Source: Gordonia tangerina
GTDB taxonomy: Bacteria > Actinomycetota > Actinomycetes > Mycobacteriales > Mycobacteriaceae
NCBI RefSeq assembly: GCF_021556435.1
Contig: NZ_JAKGCU010000029.1
Location: 1-56,303, forward strand
Reading direction: 5' to 3'
Length of the DNA: 56,303 bases
The position numbers and the translations under genes were made by a program. The notes below the pieces were generated by a model, which was given only the letters and a program-made list of their open reading frames with translations, was not told where the DNA came from and did no database searches. Shown in pieces: positions 21,501 to 30,709 of this stretch (position 1 is its first letter; every line of letters starts with the position of its first letter).

Positions 21501-22124
21501 TTCGATCGCCGCTGGAGTTTCCACGCGGAGATCGTTGATTACCAACGGATCTCGGCCGACGTGGTCGAGCACCTGTTGGGTGCCGTCGGGCCGGAAGCGG
21601 GCACGCAGCATCGGGTGACGTTGAACGAGACGGTCGGCGGCGGCCCGCAGGCGCTCGACATCGATTCCAGCGCCGTCGAATTCGACGTAGAGGTGGGCGG
21701 CCACCCCGCCGAGGTCGGCGGCATTGGTGCGGCCGATCCAGTACGCATGCTGCATGGGGGCGAGGGGAAACGCGGCATCGTCCGAATCCGCGATACCCTC
21801 GGCGAGATCCGGGGTTCCGTCGCCGGGGTTCGGGGCGCTCTCGGCTGGATTCGGGGTTGCGTCGGCGGTGGTGGCGCTGTCGGCGGGAGCCGCGGTGGCG
21901 TCGAGCATCCGGGCCCAGGCGTCCACACTCGGATCGGCGGCGAGTTGGGCGAAGTTCAGACGGTGTCCGCGTTTACGCCAGCCTCCGGCGATCTTCATCA
22001 TCCGAATCGAGTCCAACCCGAGCGAGATGAGGTCGGCGTCGTCGGCGATCTCGTCACGCGGAATGCCCAGCGCGTCGGCGATGGCGTCCTTGACCTCGTC
22101 GCGTGCTCGCATGAATCCGCTCAT
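18534..22124 (-). CDS. mbtB: phenyloxazoline NRPS MbtB (ArCP-Cy-A-PCP, no TE)
   Basis: NRPS, 1196 aa. Order seen: aryl carrier protein (SLGLDSIRMMKI, about residue 37), which receives salicylate from MbtA; heterocyclisation domain with the DxxxxDxxS signature DMLAADAMS (about 255); adenylation domain (YILFTSGSTGTPKG, about 725); and carrier protein (AVGGDSVLA, about 1117). It couples salicylate to serine or threonine and closes the oxazoline ring. It stops about 80 residues after the last carrier site, without the C-terminal thioesterase of M. tuberculosis MbtB (1414 aa). Start ATG at 22124 has GGGGAAGG upstream and overlaps the mbtI stop (ATGA). Ser versus Thr cannot be decided by eye. Confidence 0.92.
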   Translation of the reverse strand: MSGFMRARDEVKDAIADALGIPRDEIADDADLISLGLDSIRMMKIAGGWRKRGHRLNFAQLAADPSVDAWARMLDATAAPADSATTADATPNPAESAPNPGDGTPDLAEGIADSDDAAFPLAPMQHAYWIGRTNAADLGGVAAHLYVEFDGAGIDVERLRAAADRLVQRHPMLRARFRPDGTQQVLDHVGRDPLVINDLRVETPAAIERELAVLRDTKSHQMLDVAAGQVYDLTLTRLPDARHRLHFDIDMLAADAMSYRMLLADLVALYDGQAQPAAEVTYRDYLTYRAEHPDPNRDRDRRWWAERLDELPSGPALPAWSESAGTTDSHPERPNRVVRHHHWIDAATKETLLGSAHQRGVTPAIALAAVFAATIGAWSSDDRFLLNVPLFHREPLHPEIERVSGDFSSSVLVDVDVRHTRSVLDLARSMQKTMHVNGSHASYGALEVLRDLGRARGEQVLAPVVYTSALGLGELFSEDVLARLGDPSWIVSQGPQVTLDAQVTEVRGGLLLNWDVRAAAFPPGVVEAMFAHYISAIERLTDGDSGWLGTAVPALPAPQREVRRRVNDTAAPSSGRVLHQEFFTRAVAEPDRAALFWRGGTLSYGELAGQALAVAGALRDAGVLPGDAVGVQIPKGPDQVVATLGVFATGATWVPIGHDQPVTRRATILSTGGIRVVLGADGALDDMLDGVVGIDLAHARTHRAPFTQAVLPDPESIAYILFTSGSTGTPKGVEVPHRAAMNTIDDINDRFAVGPEDRSLTVAALEFDISVYDIFGLYSAGGAVIAVDADDARDPAGWLDLLRTHRASILTCVPSALDMLLTVAEEGSAGLGDSLRAVLLGGDWVGVDLPRRLHALAPGARFAGLGGATEIAIHGTVCEVVDPPAQWTSVPFGTPLRNVMCRIVDSADRDCPDWVTGELWVGGAGVAHGYRNDPERTAQRFIERDGHRWYRTGDLARYWPDGTIEFLGRADHQVKIRGFRVELGEVEGALRSVDGVRHAVATVHTAPGGARSLAAAVTTDDTAATRPSAETIAAALRELLPAYMIPATIEILDELPLTGNGKLDRAAIAAVFDDTGAGNHQRVEPADDLERALLMIVVEVLGADPARIGVTDDFFAVGGDSVLATAVVARAREWLDAPQIGVVDIFTARTVRELAQRVDAADEQPGRLYQVAAIYLEVAAMDEAELTDAELAGGSR

Positions 22125-23491
22125 CGGCCACCTTCCCCGCGTCGCACCACATACGGCGCGACGCTGCCGAGCTTCTCGCAGGTCTCTTCGAATTCGCGTG
22201 CCGGAGTGGACTGCCCGACGATCCCCGCACCCGCTTGCAGCCACGCGGCTTCGTCGGTGGCGAACACCGTGCGCAACGCCAGGGTGGCTTCGAGTTCACC
22301 GGCCGACGACGCGGTGATCACCGCACCGGAGTACAAGCCGCGAGACTCCGGCTCCAGTCGATAGATCGCCTCCAACGCAGGTGCCTTCGGGATTCCGGAA
22401 GCGGTGATGGATGGGAACAACACCGACAGCGCCTGCCAGGGATCGGCATTCGGGGCCAACTGCCCGGCCACCGTCGAGGCGAGATGTTGCACGCTGCCGC
22501 GCTCGCGCACCACCATGTACTCGCTGACCGCAGTGCTACCCGGGGTGGCGATCGAAGCGATCTCCTCGATACATGCGCGTACCGACATTGAGTGTTCCAC
22601 AACCTCTTTCGGATCGGACAGCAGATCGGCGCGGGCAGCCGCGTCGTCGGCGTCACCGCGTCCGAATGCTCTCGTGCCGGCCAGCGGTTCGGTAACCACC
22701 CGTCGGTCGGCATCGACGGCAACCACCAACTCGGGGCTGAACCCGGCGCCCGACATCGCGCCGAGTCGGAACAGATAGGACCGGGCCGGATCGTTGGCCT
22801 CGCGCCCCCGGACGAAGGTGGCCGAGATGTCGATGTCGAACGGGATGTCGACACGCCGCGACAGGATGACCTTCTGGTAGTCGCCTCGGGCGATCTCGTC
22901 GACCGCGCGGGCGACCCGGCCGCGGTAGTCGTCCCGGTCATCGGACACATCGACGGGCATCACATCGACCGCCGCAGGCTCCGGCGTCGCCGTTGCTCGC
23001 GCAGCGACCGCCAGCAGTCGTGCTGCGCGATCCGGGGCGGTCTCACCGGTGTCGATGTGGGCGGGATCGACGGTGTCGGGTTCGATGACCAGCTCCACCT
23101 CGGGCACGATCAGATGCGCCAGCTCCGCGTCTTCGGGAACCCGCTCGAGCAGACCATGACGGGGCGCACAGAAATCGAATCCCACCCACCCGTAGACACG
23201 CCACGTCGACGACTTGAGGCCGGCCAGCGCATCGGCGATGACACGGGCCGGGTCTCCCGACCACTCTGTCGTCGTTCGTGAGTGCCCGTCGACGACGTCG
23301 ACCGTGCTGCGGGTGAGGATCAGCCGTGCACGCACACCGGCCGCGAACACCCAGCGACCTTCACGCTCGTACACCAGGTACTCGTCGAACTCCCCCGATG
23401 CGGCCCACGCGGCGCAGATCCGGGCCGCGGAGAGCGGCGGACGCAGGTCGTCGGCCACACCCCCGGCGGCCGCTTCAACGGTCAGCGACAT
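22121..23491 (-). CDS. mbtI: salicylate synthase MbtI
   Basis: Chorismate-utilising enzyme, 456 aa (MbtI 450), converting chorismate to salicylate and pyruvate. Family marks: VTEPLAGTRAFGRGD, EVVEHSMSVRACIEEI, SVLFPSITASGIPKAPALEAI and GLYSGAVITASSAGELEATLALRT. The start ATG at 23491 has GAGGAGG eight bases before it; an upstream in-frame start has no such site. It heads the mbtI-mbtB-mbtG operon, 45 bp from a strong IdeR box. Confidence 0.93.
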   Translation of the reverse strand: MSLTVEAAAGGVADDLRPPLSAARICAAWAASGEFDEYLVYEREGRWVFAAGVRARLILTRSTVDVVDGHSRTTTEWSGDPARVIADALAGLKSSTWRVYGWVGFDFCAPRHGLLERVPEDAELAHLIVPEVELVIEPDTVDPAHIDTGETAPDRAARLLAVAARATATPEPAAVDVMPVDVSDDRDDYRGRVARAVDEIARGDYQKVILSRRVDIPFDIDISATFVRGREANDPARSYLFRLGAMSGAGFSPELVVAVDADRRVVTEPLAGTRAFGRGDADDAAARADLLSDPKEVVEHSMSVRACIEEIASIATPGSTAVSEYMVVRERGSVQHLASTVAGQLAPNADPWQALSVLFPSITASGIPKAPALEAIYRLEPESRGLYSGAVITASSAGELEATLALRTVFATDEAAWLQAGAGIVGQSTPAREFEETCEKLGSVAPYVVRRGEGGR

Positions 23492-23535
23492 GACCGAGTC
23501 CTCCTCGCACAAGCTCGTGATTCGTACAACCCCCG

Positions 23536-23554
23536 TTAGGTAAGGCTAAACGAT
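23536..23554 (+). promoter_or_regulatory. IdeR box upstream of mbtI
   Basis: TTAGGTAAGGCTAAACGAT matches the IdeR/DtxR consensus at 16 of 19 positions, the best match in the window. It lies 45 bp before the mbtI ATG (minus strand) and 24 bp from a second box facing the divergent gene. Confidence 0.85.
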
Positions 23555-23577
23555 GGAGACGGACAACCGAAGCTCAC

Positions 23578-23596
23578 ATCGGTAAGCCTGGCCTTA
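23578..23596 (-). promoter_or_regulatory. IdeR box upstream of the small membrane gene-mbtA unit
   Basis: On the minus strand TAAGGCCAGGCTTACCGAT matches the IdeR consensus at 15 of 19 positions. It ends 21 bp before the ATG of the small membrane protein gene at 23618. With the box at 23536 it makes a two-site divergent promoter region. Confidence 0.78.
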
Positions 23597-23617
23597 TCGG
23601 TGTGTTTGAATACCCCC

Positions 23618-23848
23618 ATGAGTGCCCGGAAATCGTCGTGGCGGCGGCGAGTGAACATCCCGGTCGTGATCGCCGCCGCGGGCGTCGCCGCGGTGATCTC
23701 GGCGTTCGCGGTGGCCCTCGTCCTGATCGGACTGGTCATCGCCGACGGTCGGAGCCCCGCACCGCAACCGCAGCCCAGCGTGATCGACATCGGCGCCGGA
23801 ACCTCGGCCCTCTTGGGCTTCCACACGACGGCGGCAGCCCATGTCTGA
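23618..23848 (+). CDS. small single-pass membrane protein before mbtA
   Basis: 76 aa. It begins with a basic stretch (MSARKSSWRRRVN), then one membrane segment (IPVVIAAAGVAAVISAFAVA onward) and a short Pro-rich tail with QPSVIDIG. The membrane segment and tail align well with those of the MTB12-like protein at 10192-11112 (IISALIV against [15 protein letters not shown] against QPSVIDIG). It lacks the MTB12-like domain. Its last 8 bp overlap mbtA, so translation is coupled, and an IdeR box lies 21 bp upstream. I do not recognise a named family. Membrane anchoring of the assembly line or a part in export are guesses from context. Confidence 0.7.
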   Translation: MSARKSSWRRRVNIPVVIAAAGVAAVISAFAVALVLIGLVIADGRSPAPQPQPSVIDIGAGTSALLGFHTTAAAHV

Positions 23849-25517
23849 CGTCGGCACACCTGACACGACCTGGGTCGCTGATCTGCAGATCGGCTTCCGC
23901 CCCCACCCCGATGCAATCGCCGCGCGCTATCGCGACGCAAGCATCTTTCCCGACCTGCCGTTGTGGCACCCACTCGAACGCGCCGCGGCCCGGCACCCGG
24001 ATGCGCCCGCCGTCACCGATACCGCGACCACCGACCACCTCACCCTCAGCTATGCCGAGCTGTATGCCGCCGTGTTGCGCCGGGCGGCAGGCTTCGTGCA
24101 GGCCGGCCTGCGGCCGGGTCAGCGGGTGATCCTGCAGCAACACAACTCGGCGGCGTTCGTCATCACGCTGTTCGGGCTGCTGCGCGCCGGTGTGGCGCCG
24201 GTGATGACGCTGCCCGCGCATCGGGTCAGCGAGATCGCACACCTCGCCGCCGGTTCCGCTGCCGTCGCCTACATCACCGAGGACGACCGTCGCGGATACG
24301 ACTACCGCGAATTGGCCGCGGATCTGCAGCGACGCGTCGGCACGGTGGGGACTGTGTTCGTCGACGGCGACCCCGGCGTGTATGCCGCACTGCCCGATGC
24401 CGACCCGGAGACCACCGGATTGCCGTCGGCCGAGGACACCGACCCGGACGCGCCGGCACTGTTCCTCATCTCCGGCGGCACCACCGGGCTGCCGAAACTC
24501 ATCGCGCGGACCCACAATGACTACGCCTACAATGCGCGCCGCTCCGCCGAGGTGGCCGAACTCACTGCGGCCGACACGTATTTGGTGGCGCTGCCCGGTG
24601 CCCACAATTTCCCGCTGTGTTGTCCCGGGATGCTCGGGGTGATGACGGTTGGGGGGCACACCGTCGTCACCGACAACCCCAGCCCGGACAACACCTTCGA
24701 CCTGATCGAGCGCTACCGGGTCACCGTGACCGCACTCGTCCCGGCGCTGGCCCAGGTGTGGTGCGCGGCCACCGAGTGGGAACCCGCCGACATCAGCAGT
24801 CTCCGACTGCTTCAGGTGGGTGGCGCCAAGCTGGCCGAACCCGACGCCGTCGCACTCGATGCCGCACTGGGCGACGTGGTCCAGCAGGTGTTCGGGATGG
24901 CCGAGGGACTCATCTGCTACACCCGCCTCGACGACCCCCGCGAGTTGGTGCACGCGGTGCAGGGTGCACCGATGTCGGAGTTCGACGAGGTGCGGGTGGT
25001 CGATGAGAACGGTGACGACGTGCCCGACGGCACCGACGGCGAACTGCTGGTACGCGGTCCGTACACTATCCGCGGCTACTACCGCGCCGACGAGCACAAT
25101 GCACGCTCGTTCACCCCGGAGGGCTTCTACCGGTCCGGCGACCGGGTACGCCGACTGCCGTCGGGCCATCTGGCGGTGACCGGCCGGATCAAGGACACCA
25201 TCGTGCGGGCCGGTGAGAACGTCGCTGCCGATGACGTCGAGGAGAATCTGCTGGCCCACCAGTCGATCCGTGCAGCCGCAGTCGTCGGCCTTGCCGACGA
25301 GTCGTTGGGTGAAAAGATCTGCGCCGCCGTGGTGCTGTCGCACGATCATCCGCGGGGACGCGAACTGACGCTCCCTGAGGTCCGCACGTTCCTCGCCGAA
25401 CGTGGACTCGCGTCGTTCAAACTGCCCGACCGCCTGGTGGTGGTGCCCACCCTGCCGGTCACCGCGGTCGGGAAGATCGACAAGGCGGTGCTGGTCCGGT
25501 CGCTGCAGGAGCCGTGA
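23841..25517 (+). CDS. mbtA: salicyl-AMP ligase MbtA
   Basis: Stand-alone aryl-acid adenylating enzyme of the EntE/DhbE/MbtA family, 558 aa. Motifs: FLISGGTTGLPKLIARTHND (ATP loop), GAHNFPLCCPGMLGVM, VFGMAEGLICYTRLDDP, FYRSGDRVRRL and a C-terminal VTAVGKIDKAVL lysine. It activates salicylate with ATP and loads it on the aryl carrier domain of MbtB. Second gene of an iron-boxed unit behind the small membrane protein. It converges with the ViuB-type gene. Confidence 0.93.
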   Translation: MSDVGTPDTTWVADLQIGFRPHPDAIAARYRDASIFPDLPLWHPLERAAARHPDAPAVTDTATTDHLTLSYAELYAAVLRRAAGFVQAGLRPGQRVILQQHNSAAFVITLFGLLRAGVAPVMTLPAHRVSEIAHLAAGSAAVAYITEDDRRGYDYRELAADLQRRVGTVGTVFVDGDPGVYAALPDADPETTGLPSAEDTDPDAPALFLISGGTTGLPKLIARTHNDYAYNARRSAEVAELTAADTYLVALPGAHNFPLCCPGMLGVMTVGGHTVVTDNPSPDNTFDLIERYRVTVTALVPALAQVWCAATEWEPADISSLRLLQVGGAKLAEPDAVALDAALGDVVQQVFGMAEGLICYTRLDDPRELVHAVQGAPMSEFDEVRVVDENGDDVPDGTDGELLVRGPYTIRGYYRADEHNARSFTPEGFYRSGDRVRRLPSGHLAVTGRIKDTIVRAGENVAADDVEENLLAHQSIRAAAVVGLADESLGEKICAAVVLSHDHPRGRELTLPEVRTFLAERGLASFKLPDRLVVVPTLPVTAVGKIDKAVLVRSLQEP

Positions 25518-25539
25518 CCGGGCACACGCCTCGGCGTCG

Positions 25540-26295
25540 TCAGGAAGCCGGACCGTTCTCCCGCCAGTAGGCCTGGGCCTTCACGTTGGCCTTGCCAAGC
25601 TTGTAGTCGTTCTTGAACAACCCGGACACCGCGCGTGTGGACTTCATGTCCAGGGCGACGAACCCGTGATGATCGGTGGCGTCGAACGCGGCATCGCGGA
25701 CCGCATCGGTCAGCGCCGTGCCGTCACGCTTGATCCAGTTGATGGTGTCCTGGTCGCGCAGTCGCAGCGGTAGCGACGTGTCGGATTCGTGCACGTACTC
25801 GAACCAGATCGTCGCCGGCGCCGACGGGTTCGACGACGCGGAGATCGCGTCGAGCAGCGAGTTGATTGCCGGCAGCGCCGCGGTGTCGCCCGCGATCAGC
25901 CAGCCCTTGGGGGCCGGGTCGCCGATGGCGAACTTCGACCCCATGAAGGTCGACGAGATGGTGTCGCCGGGCCGGGCCGACTGCGCCCACCGGGTGGCTG
26001 CGCCGTCGTGGATGGCGAACTCGAGGGAGAACGAGTCGGTCGCCGGGTCCGGATCGACAAGGGTGTAGGCGCGCTGATGGAGCTTGCCATGCTTGTTCTC
26101 GAACCAGATGCGCAGCCACATCGTCGGGTGGACCGGGCGGTCGGCGAGCAGGCCGCCACCGGTGAAGCCGAGCCGGATGTAGTCGTCGGTGACCGGTTCA
26201 TTGCTGGTCACGGTGAGCTCGTAGTCGTCGGCACCCATGAGCTTGAGGACGGCGCCCTGCCACCCGCGCGACTTGGACTTGGTCTGTTCCGCCAT
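25540..26295 (-). CDS. ViuB-type siderophore-interacting flavoprotein
   Basis: 251 aa, siderophore-interacting protein (SIP/FAD-binding-9) family. The FAD pattern is QRAYTLVDPDPATDSFSLEF, with HDGAATRWAQSARPGDTI and the NAD(P)H-side LIAGDTAALPAINSLLDAI. Members reduce ferric siderophore in the cytoplasm to free the iron, so it completes the cycle started by the synthesis genes. GGAAGG precedes the ATG, and an IdeR box lies 33 bp upstream. Confidence 0.9.
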   Translation of the reverse strand: MAEQTKSKSRGWQGAVLKLMGADDYELTVTSNEPVTDDYIRLGFTGGGLLADRPVHPTMWLRIWFENKHGKLHQRAYTLVDPDPATDSFSLEFAIHDGAATRWAQSARPGDTISSTFMGSKFAIGDPAPKGWLIAGDTAALPAINSLLDAISASSNPSAPATIWFEYVHESDTSLPLRLRDQDTINWIKRDGTALTDAVRDAAFDATDHHGFVALDMKSTRAVSGLFKNDYKLGKANVKAQAYWRENGPAS

Positions 26296-26327
26296 GTGAC
26301 ACGGCCTTCCCTCGACAGCAACTTCCG

Positions 26328-26346
26328 TCAGGGTAGCCTAACTTAG
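26328..26346 (-). promoter_or_regulatory. IdeR box upstream of the ViuB-type gene
   Basis: On the minus strand CTAAGTTAGGCTACCCTGA matches the IdeR consensus at 15 of 19 positions. It lies between the GNAT stop and the siderophore-interacting protein start, so it is expected to control the latter. Confidence 0.75.
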
Positions 26347-26353
26347 GCTGCGC

Positions 26354-26701
26354 TCACGCCGGCGCCAGCGGCACGATCCCCGGATGGGAATCGAGGTACG
26401 ACTTGGTGAACGAGCAGACCGGCCTCAGCCGAGCTCCTTGGTCACGCACATACGCGATGGCCCCGACCATCAGGCGGGTGCCGAGACCGTGGCCGGTGTA
26501 TTCGTCGTAGAGCACGGTGTGCAGGATCGTGATTGTCGGTTTTCCCTCGCTGACCTCGGTGCTGTACCCGAGCACGCCGACGAGGTCGCCGGCCACCCAC
26601 AGCTCGAACCTGTCGCGGTCGGGATTGTGGACCACCTGGGCGATCTGCTGCAGAATCGCCTGCGCAGACTGTGGTGGTCGATGCTGATGCTTCCTCTGCA
26701 C
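26354..26701 (-). CDS. small GNAT-family acetyltransferase
   Basis: 115 aa, compact GNAT fold of the Gcn5-like/YjdJ type: LVGVLGYSTEVSEGKPTITI, then HTVLYDEYTGHGLGTRLMVG with the acetyl-CoA loop, and VCSFTKSYLDSHP at the end. Substrate unknown. It is divergent from thiC across a 294-bp gap that holds a CRP-like palindrome and the TPP riboswitch. Its 3' end is next to the IdeR box of the siderophore-interacting gene, but it is not itself behind that box. Confidence 0.75.
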   Translation of the reverse strand: MQRKHQHRPPQSAQAILQQIAQVVHNPDRDRFELWVAGDLVGVLGYSTEVSEGKPTITILHTVLYDEYTGHGLGTRLMVGAIAYVRDQGARLRPVCSFTKSYLDSHPGIVPLAPA

Positions 26702-26768
26702 AATCCCTCCTGAACGCGGCGGATCGCCGGCGGCGGGGCTCCCCTCCCGACACCGACGTAGGACCCTA

Positions 26769-26784
26769 TGTGATCCCTGTCACA
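26769..26784. promoter_or_regulatory. CRP/GlxR-type palindrome
   Basis: TGTGATCCCTGTCACA is an exact TGTGA-N6-TCACA site, the pattern bound by CRP-family cAMP regulators of actinobacteria. It lies 67 bp before the GNAT start and 130 bp before the thiC aptamer. A second short palindrome (CCTACG-N4-CGTAGG, 26791-26806) follows. Which gene is controlled is unknown. Confidence 0.6.
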
Positions 26785-26896
26785 GGCTACCCTACGATGG
26801 CGTAGGTTGTCGGTCGCGGCCCCCGGCCCGCACCGAGCACCGCGACGTCGTAGGGTGGTGCTGATCCCGGCGGACGCCGCGATCGACAAATTGAAC

Positions 26897-28671
<1,775 letters not shown>

Positions 28672-28672
<1 letters not shown>

Positions 28673-29532
28673 TGACCGATGACCTCCGATTACCCACGGC
28701 GCCACCCGGTGTGACGCCGCGACGGGTTCTCACCATCGCGGGTTCGGACTCGGGCGGCGGCGCCGGCATCCAGGCCGACATGCGCACCTTCGCGCTTCTC
28801 GGACTGCATGCCTGCGTCGCCGTGACAGCGGTGACGGTGCAGAACACGGTGGGCGTGCAGGATTTTGCGGAGATCGCGCCGGCGACGGTGGCCGCGCAGA
28901 TGCACAGCGTGGTCACCGACATCGGCGTCGGGGCGGCCAAGACCGGGATGCTGGCCTCGGCACCGATCATCGAGGCCGTCGCCGCGGCATGCGGCGAGCT
29001 CGGCGTCGGTCGCGATCGGCCCGTCCCGCTGGTCGTCGACCCGGTGTGTGCGTCGATGCACGGTGACCCCTTGTTGGCTGCCGAAGCCCTGGAGACGTTG
29101 CGTTCCACCTTGATCCCCATCGCCACCGTGGTGACGCCGAACCTCGACGAGGTGCGGCTGATCACCGGCATCGACGTCGTCGACGCCGCGTCGCAACAGG
29201 ACGCGGCCCGCGCCTTGCACGCGCTGGGGGCACAATGGGCGCTGGTCAAGGGCGGGCACCTGCGCACGTCGGCCCAGAGCCCCGACCTGCTGTTCGACGG
29301 CGAGCACTTTCACGAGTTCGCCCATCCACGCATCGAGACCGGGCACGATCATGGCGCCGGGGACACCCTCGCGGCGGCCACCGCCGGTGCGCTCGCGCAC
29401 GGATATGGGGTGCCAGACGCGATCGACTTCGCCAAGCGGTGGGTGACCCGGGGACTCGAGGCCGCCTACCCGCTGGGCGCCGGGCACGGACCCGTCAATC
29501 CGCTGTGGCGGGTGTCAGAGCGTCCCGACTGA
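28672..29532 (+). CDS. thiD: hydroxymethylpyrimidine (phosphate) kinase ThiD
   Basis: 286 aa ribokinase-like kinase. It starts with the family mark [18 protein letters not shown], has [26 protein letters not shown] and ends with the catalytic [20 protein letters not shown]. It phosphorylates HMP to HMP-PP, the step after ThiC. Translationally coupled to thiC, so it shares the TPP control. Confidence 0.95.
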
Positions 29533-29561
29533 CCGCCCGCGGCGAACGCGGCACCCACGAC

Positions 29562-29602
29562 CGAAATGCACCCCAGCGAAGCAGTCCTGGGGGCGCATTT
29601 CG
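29562..29602. terminator. hairpin between thiD and the HAD gene
   Basis: Arms CGAAATGCACCCCAG (29562-29576) and CTGGGGGCGCATTTCG (29587-29602) pair with one small bulge around a 10-nt loop, 30 nt after the thiD stop. Without a U-tract it is a possible terminator or processing hairpin. Confidence 0.5.
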
Positions 29603-29646
29603 AGGGTTCGACGCGGCCATTGCCGAGCCCGGCCATAATGCGGTAC

Positions 29647-30429
29647 ATGAGCTGGAACTATCTGATGGACATGGACGGTGTTCTCGTCCGCGAAGAACAC
29701 TTGATCCCCGGCGCCGACGAGTTCCTGGCCGAGCTGCGCGCCAACGATGTCCCGTTCATCGTGTTGACCAACAACTCGATCCGTACCCCGCGCGACCTGC
29801 GGGCACGCCTGCTGCGCACCGGCTTGGACATTCCCGAGGAGTCGATCTGGACGTCGGCACTGGCCACTGCCCGGTTCCTGGAGTCACAGCGCCCGGGCGG
29901 ATCGGCGTACGTCGTCGGCGAGTCGGGTCTCACCACGGCGCTACACGAGATCGGCTACGTGATCACCGATTCGGACCCCGACTACGTCGTACTCGGGGAG
30001 ACTCGGACGTACTCGTTCGAGGCGATCACCACGGCCATCCGCCTGGTGGAACGCGGGGCCCGGTTCATCGCGACCAACCCCGACGCCACCGGGCCGTCGG
30101 CGGCCGGCTCGCTCCCTGCGACAGGCGCCGTGGCCGCCCTGATCACCCGGGCCACCGGCCGCGAACCGTATTACGTGGGCAAGCCGAATCCGCTGATGAT
30201 GCGCTCAGCGCTGCGGCAGATCGGTGTGCATTCCGAGCACACCCTGATGATCGGTGATCGGATGGACACCGACGTCATCTCCGGCATGGAGGCCGGGCTG
30301 GAGACCATCCTGGTCCTGTCCGGCATATCGACTCCCACGTCGGTGGAACTGTTCCCCTATCGGGCCACCCGGGTGATCGATTCGGTTGCCGATCTCGTCG
30401 GCCACACCGCGAACCCATTCGGGACCTGA
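29647..30429 (+). CDS. HAD-IIA family phosphatase (NagD-like)
   Basis: 260 aa. HAD motif 1 DMDGVLVREEHLIPGA, motif 2 VLTNNSIRTPRDL, the lysine in YVGKPNPLMMRSAL and motif 3/4 MIGDRMDTDVISGMEAGL. This layout is that of NagD/PGP-type sugar-phosphate or nucleotide phosphatases with a C2 cap. Substrate unknown. The start at MSWNYL was chosen because the family begins just before the first catalytic Asp; a longer reading frame from 29566 would cover the hairpin upstream. Confidence 0.85.
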   Translation: MSWNYLMDMDGVLVREEHLIPGADEFLAELRANDVPFIVLTNNSIRTPRDLRARLLRTGLDIPEESIWTSALATARFLESQRPGGSAYVVGESGLTTALHEIGYVITDSDPDYVVLGETRTYSFEAITTAIRLVERGARFIATNPDATGPSAAGSLPATGAVAALITRATGREPYYVGKPNPLMMRSALRQIGVHSEHTLMIGDRMDTDVISGMEAGLETILVLSGISTPTSVELFPYRATRVIDSVADLVGHTANPFGT

Positions 30430-30468
30430 CAGGCTCGCGCGCCCGGCACCCCGCAACCTCACCTCCCA

Positions 30469-30541
30469 CGCGCCCAGCACGGCAGCCGACAGAAGTTCGG
30501 GACCTGAGCGGGTGTCGCGCCCAGCACGGTAGCCGACAGAA
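30469..30541. repeat. 26-bp direct repeat pair in an intergenic block
   Basis: CGCGCCCAGCACGG, then C or T, then AGCCGACAGAA occurs at 30469-30494 and 30516-30541 with one mismatch, offset by 47 bp. TTCGGGACCTGA also recurs at the end of the HAD gene (30418-30429) and at 30495-30506. The 280 bp from 30430 to 30709 holds these and the inverted repeats below, with no gene. Confidence 0.75.
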
Positions 30542-30637
30542 CCCGGTTCTTCGTCGACAGCACCTGTCCAACAACGCCGACAGCACCCGCCCCCACAGGG
30601 AACGGGTGCTGTCGGCGAATAACCGGGTTCTGTCGGC
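30532..30637. repeat. nested perfect inverted repeats
   Basis: Outer arms of 17 bp are exact complements (GCCGACAGAACCCGGTT, 30532-30548, and 30621-30637). Nested inside is a 15-bp exact pair (CGCCGACAGCACCCG, 30575-30589, and 30603-30617). The block lies between convergent genes and may end transcription from both sides. Confidence 0.8.
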
Positions 30638-30658
30638 GCGAAACGGGGTTCTGTCGGC
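30625..30658. repeat. dispersed 34-nt repeat, copy 1
   Basis: On the minus strand this is GCCGACAGAACCC, CGTTTCGC, GCCGACAGAACCC. The same 34-nt arrangement with three substitutions occurs on the plus strand at 56129-56162. The unit is about 21 bp and is repeated in tandem in both places. Confidence 0.75.
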
Positions 30659-30709
30659 GCGAAAGCCTGTCGGCGCAACCCCGATCAGAATCCGCTCTCC
30701 GAGCGAAAG

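Noticed and set aside
23736..25349. 537-codon open frame antisense to mbtA
   Set aside because: MbtA motifs are complete on the plus strand; the other frame shows none.
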